Shown: one piece after another, positions 6,952 through 7,604 of the stretch
Numbering within the stretch: position 1 is the stretch's first letter
Layout of the letters: each line of letters opens with the position of its first letter
DNA from: Opitutaceae bacterium
GTDB lineage: Bacteria > Verrucomicrobiota > Verrucomicrobiia > Opitutales > Opitutaceae
Direction: 5' to 3'
NCBI GenBank assembly: GCA_031254955.1
Contig: JAIRTK010000560.1
Location: 1-7,604, forward strand
Length of the DNA stretch: 7,604 nt
Program-made: the position numbers and the translations under genes
Notes under the pieces: model-generated
What the model was told of the DNA's origin: nothing
Databases searched by the model: none
What the model saw: the letters and a program-made list of their open reading frames with translations, nothing else

Positions 6952-7581
6952 ATGAAAATACCAATGGAAGGCACCTTGCTTTTTTTCGGAGACAGCATCA
7001 CCGACAGTGCGCGCGACCCTGCCAATCCGGCATCCTTGGGTGTTGGCTATGTGAATCAAATCGCTTCACGAATTGGATATAAATATCCATCCCCGGCCAG
7101 GCGGGTAATAAATGCCGGGGTCGGAGGCAATCGCATCTATGATCTGGAAAGACGCTTGGAATCCGATCTAATAGCACATCAGCCGTCACTTGTCACCATC
7201 TTGGTCGGCATAAATGATACATGGCGTCAGTTTGATAGCAACAGGGTGTCTTCCATCGCTGATTTCCGGGCAGCGTATGAACGCATTCTCGTAAGCACGA
7301 CAACACGGATAGCGCCTTGCCCTCGGTTGATTTTGATGGAGCCTTTTGTATTGCCCGATCCGGAGGATCGTCGGACTTGGCGGACGGACCTCGATTCGAG
7401 AATTGCGGTGGTTCGCGACTTGGCCGTTCAATTCAACGCCCGTCTTATTCCTCTCGATGGTTTGTTTTCCGCCGCCGCCACGCGTGCGCCGGCATCATAC
7501 TGGTTGCACGATGGCGTGCACCCGACTCCCGCCGGCCATGCACTGATCGCGGAAGCATGGTTGTCCAATATGAATTTTTAA
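6952..7581 (+). CDS. SGNH/GDSL-family hydrolase (probable carbohydrate esterase)
   Basis: With an ATG start at 6952 this is a 209-residue single-domain SGNH hydrolase. All four family blocks are present: FFGDSITD with nucleophile S15, the oxyanion Gly in NAGVGGN (54-60), N88 in VGINDTW, and the D187/H190 pair in HDGVHPTPAGH. Relatives of this size remove acetyl or other acyl groups from sugars or lipids; the operon next door makes a sugar substrate plausible. There is no signal peptide, so it should act in the cytoplasm. A GTG at 6916 would add 12 residues and an ATG at 6964 would remove four. I prefer 6952 because family members usually begin only a few residues before the GDS strand; none of the three has a Shine-Dalgarno. 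Codons here (AGA, CTA, ATA, TTG among them) are less GC-biased than in the operon, and the 292-nt spacer suggests separate transcription. The catalytic family is certain, the substrate unknown. Confidence 0.9.
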   Translation: MKIPMEGTLLFFGDSITDSARDPANPASLGVGYVNQIASRIGYKYPSPARRVINAGVGGNRIYDLERRLESDLIAHQPSLVTILVGINDTWRQFDSNRVSSIADFRAAYERILVSTTTRIAPCPRLILMEPFVLPDPEDRRTWRTDLDSRIAVVRDLAVQFNARLIPLDGLFSAAATRAPASYWLHDGVHPTPAGHALIAEAWLSNMNF

Positions 7582-7588
7582 GCACTCC

Positions 7589-7604
7589 GGGTTTAATACC
7601 CTTT
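7589..7604 (+). terminator. Possible small intrinsic terminator, cut by the window end
   Basis: GGGT (7589-7592) can pair with ACCC (7598-7601) around a TTAAT loop, and TTT follows up to the last base. It sits 8 nt after the hydrolase stop codon. The stem is only four pairs and the T-run is truncated, so this is tentative. Confidence 0.3.

Noticed and set aside
7074..7089. Palindrome TGGATAT-AA-ATATCCA inside the SGNH gene
   Set aside because: It lies mid-gene, encodes ordinary residues (GYKYP) and has arms of only 7 bp in AT-rich sequence. Chance is enough to explain it.
1..7604. Search for CRISPR arrays, tRNA or rRNA genes, transposases, phage or defence genes
   Set aside because: No regularly spaced repeats, cloverleaf sequence, conserved rRNA stretches or mobile-element protein motifs were seen on either strand.

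Overview
The window reads as a GC-rich bacterial carbohydrate-utilisation locus with every convincing gene on the + strand. The gene mix (a GPH-type sugar symporter, a GH94 phosphorylase, a UroD-like methyltransferase-fold protein, a PF12831-type FAD oxidoreductase and an SGNH hydrolase) and the scarcity of Shine-Dalgarno sequences most resemble Verrucomicrobiota, perhaps Opitutaceae. That assignment is inference from gene content and style, not from a marker gene.

Layout: 1-132 is a short upstream region, with at most the last few codons of a preceding gene. 133-6659 is a tight four-gene block that looks like one operon: symporter (133-1572), 4-nt gap, cellobiose phosphorylase (1577-4081), ATGA overlap, UroD-like protein (4078-5028), 8-nt gap, FAD-dependent oxidoreductase (5037-6659). 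6660-6951 is a non-coding spacer dominated by a 26-bp imperfect inverted repeat (6793-6818 / 6875-6900). 6952-7581 is an SGNH/GDSL hydrolase, probably its own transcription unit. The window ends in a small hairpin with T residues that may be a terminator.

How the genes fit together: the symporter would import cellobiose or a related glucoside by cation symport. The phosphorylase would split it with inorganic phosphate into alpha-glucose 1-phosphate and glucose, saving one ATP per disaccharide. It keeps all the active-site residues I recall from Cellvibrio gilvus cellobiose phosphorylase, so this is the firmest functional call here. The next two genes are the puzzle. The UroD-like protein has the fold of corrinoid methyltransferases or haem decarboxylases but an H-x-D...C metal-site pattern, and it is translationally coupled to the phosphorylase. 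The oxidoreductase belongs to a large family without an assigned reaction that I know of. Their place in the operon suggests an extra modification step on the imported sugar, such as removal of a methyl group or oxidation, but nothing in the sequence proves it. The SGNH enzyme has no signal peptide and could deacylate an imported oligosaccharide.

The least ordinary items are the UroD/FAD pair tied to a cellobiose phosphorylase, the inverted-repeat element with two competing folds, and a strong preference for the codon pair TAT-ATA in an otherwise GC-rich sequence.
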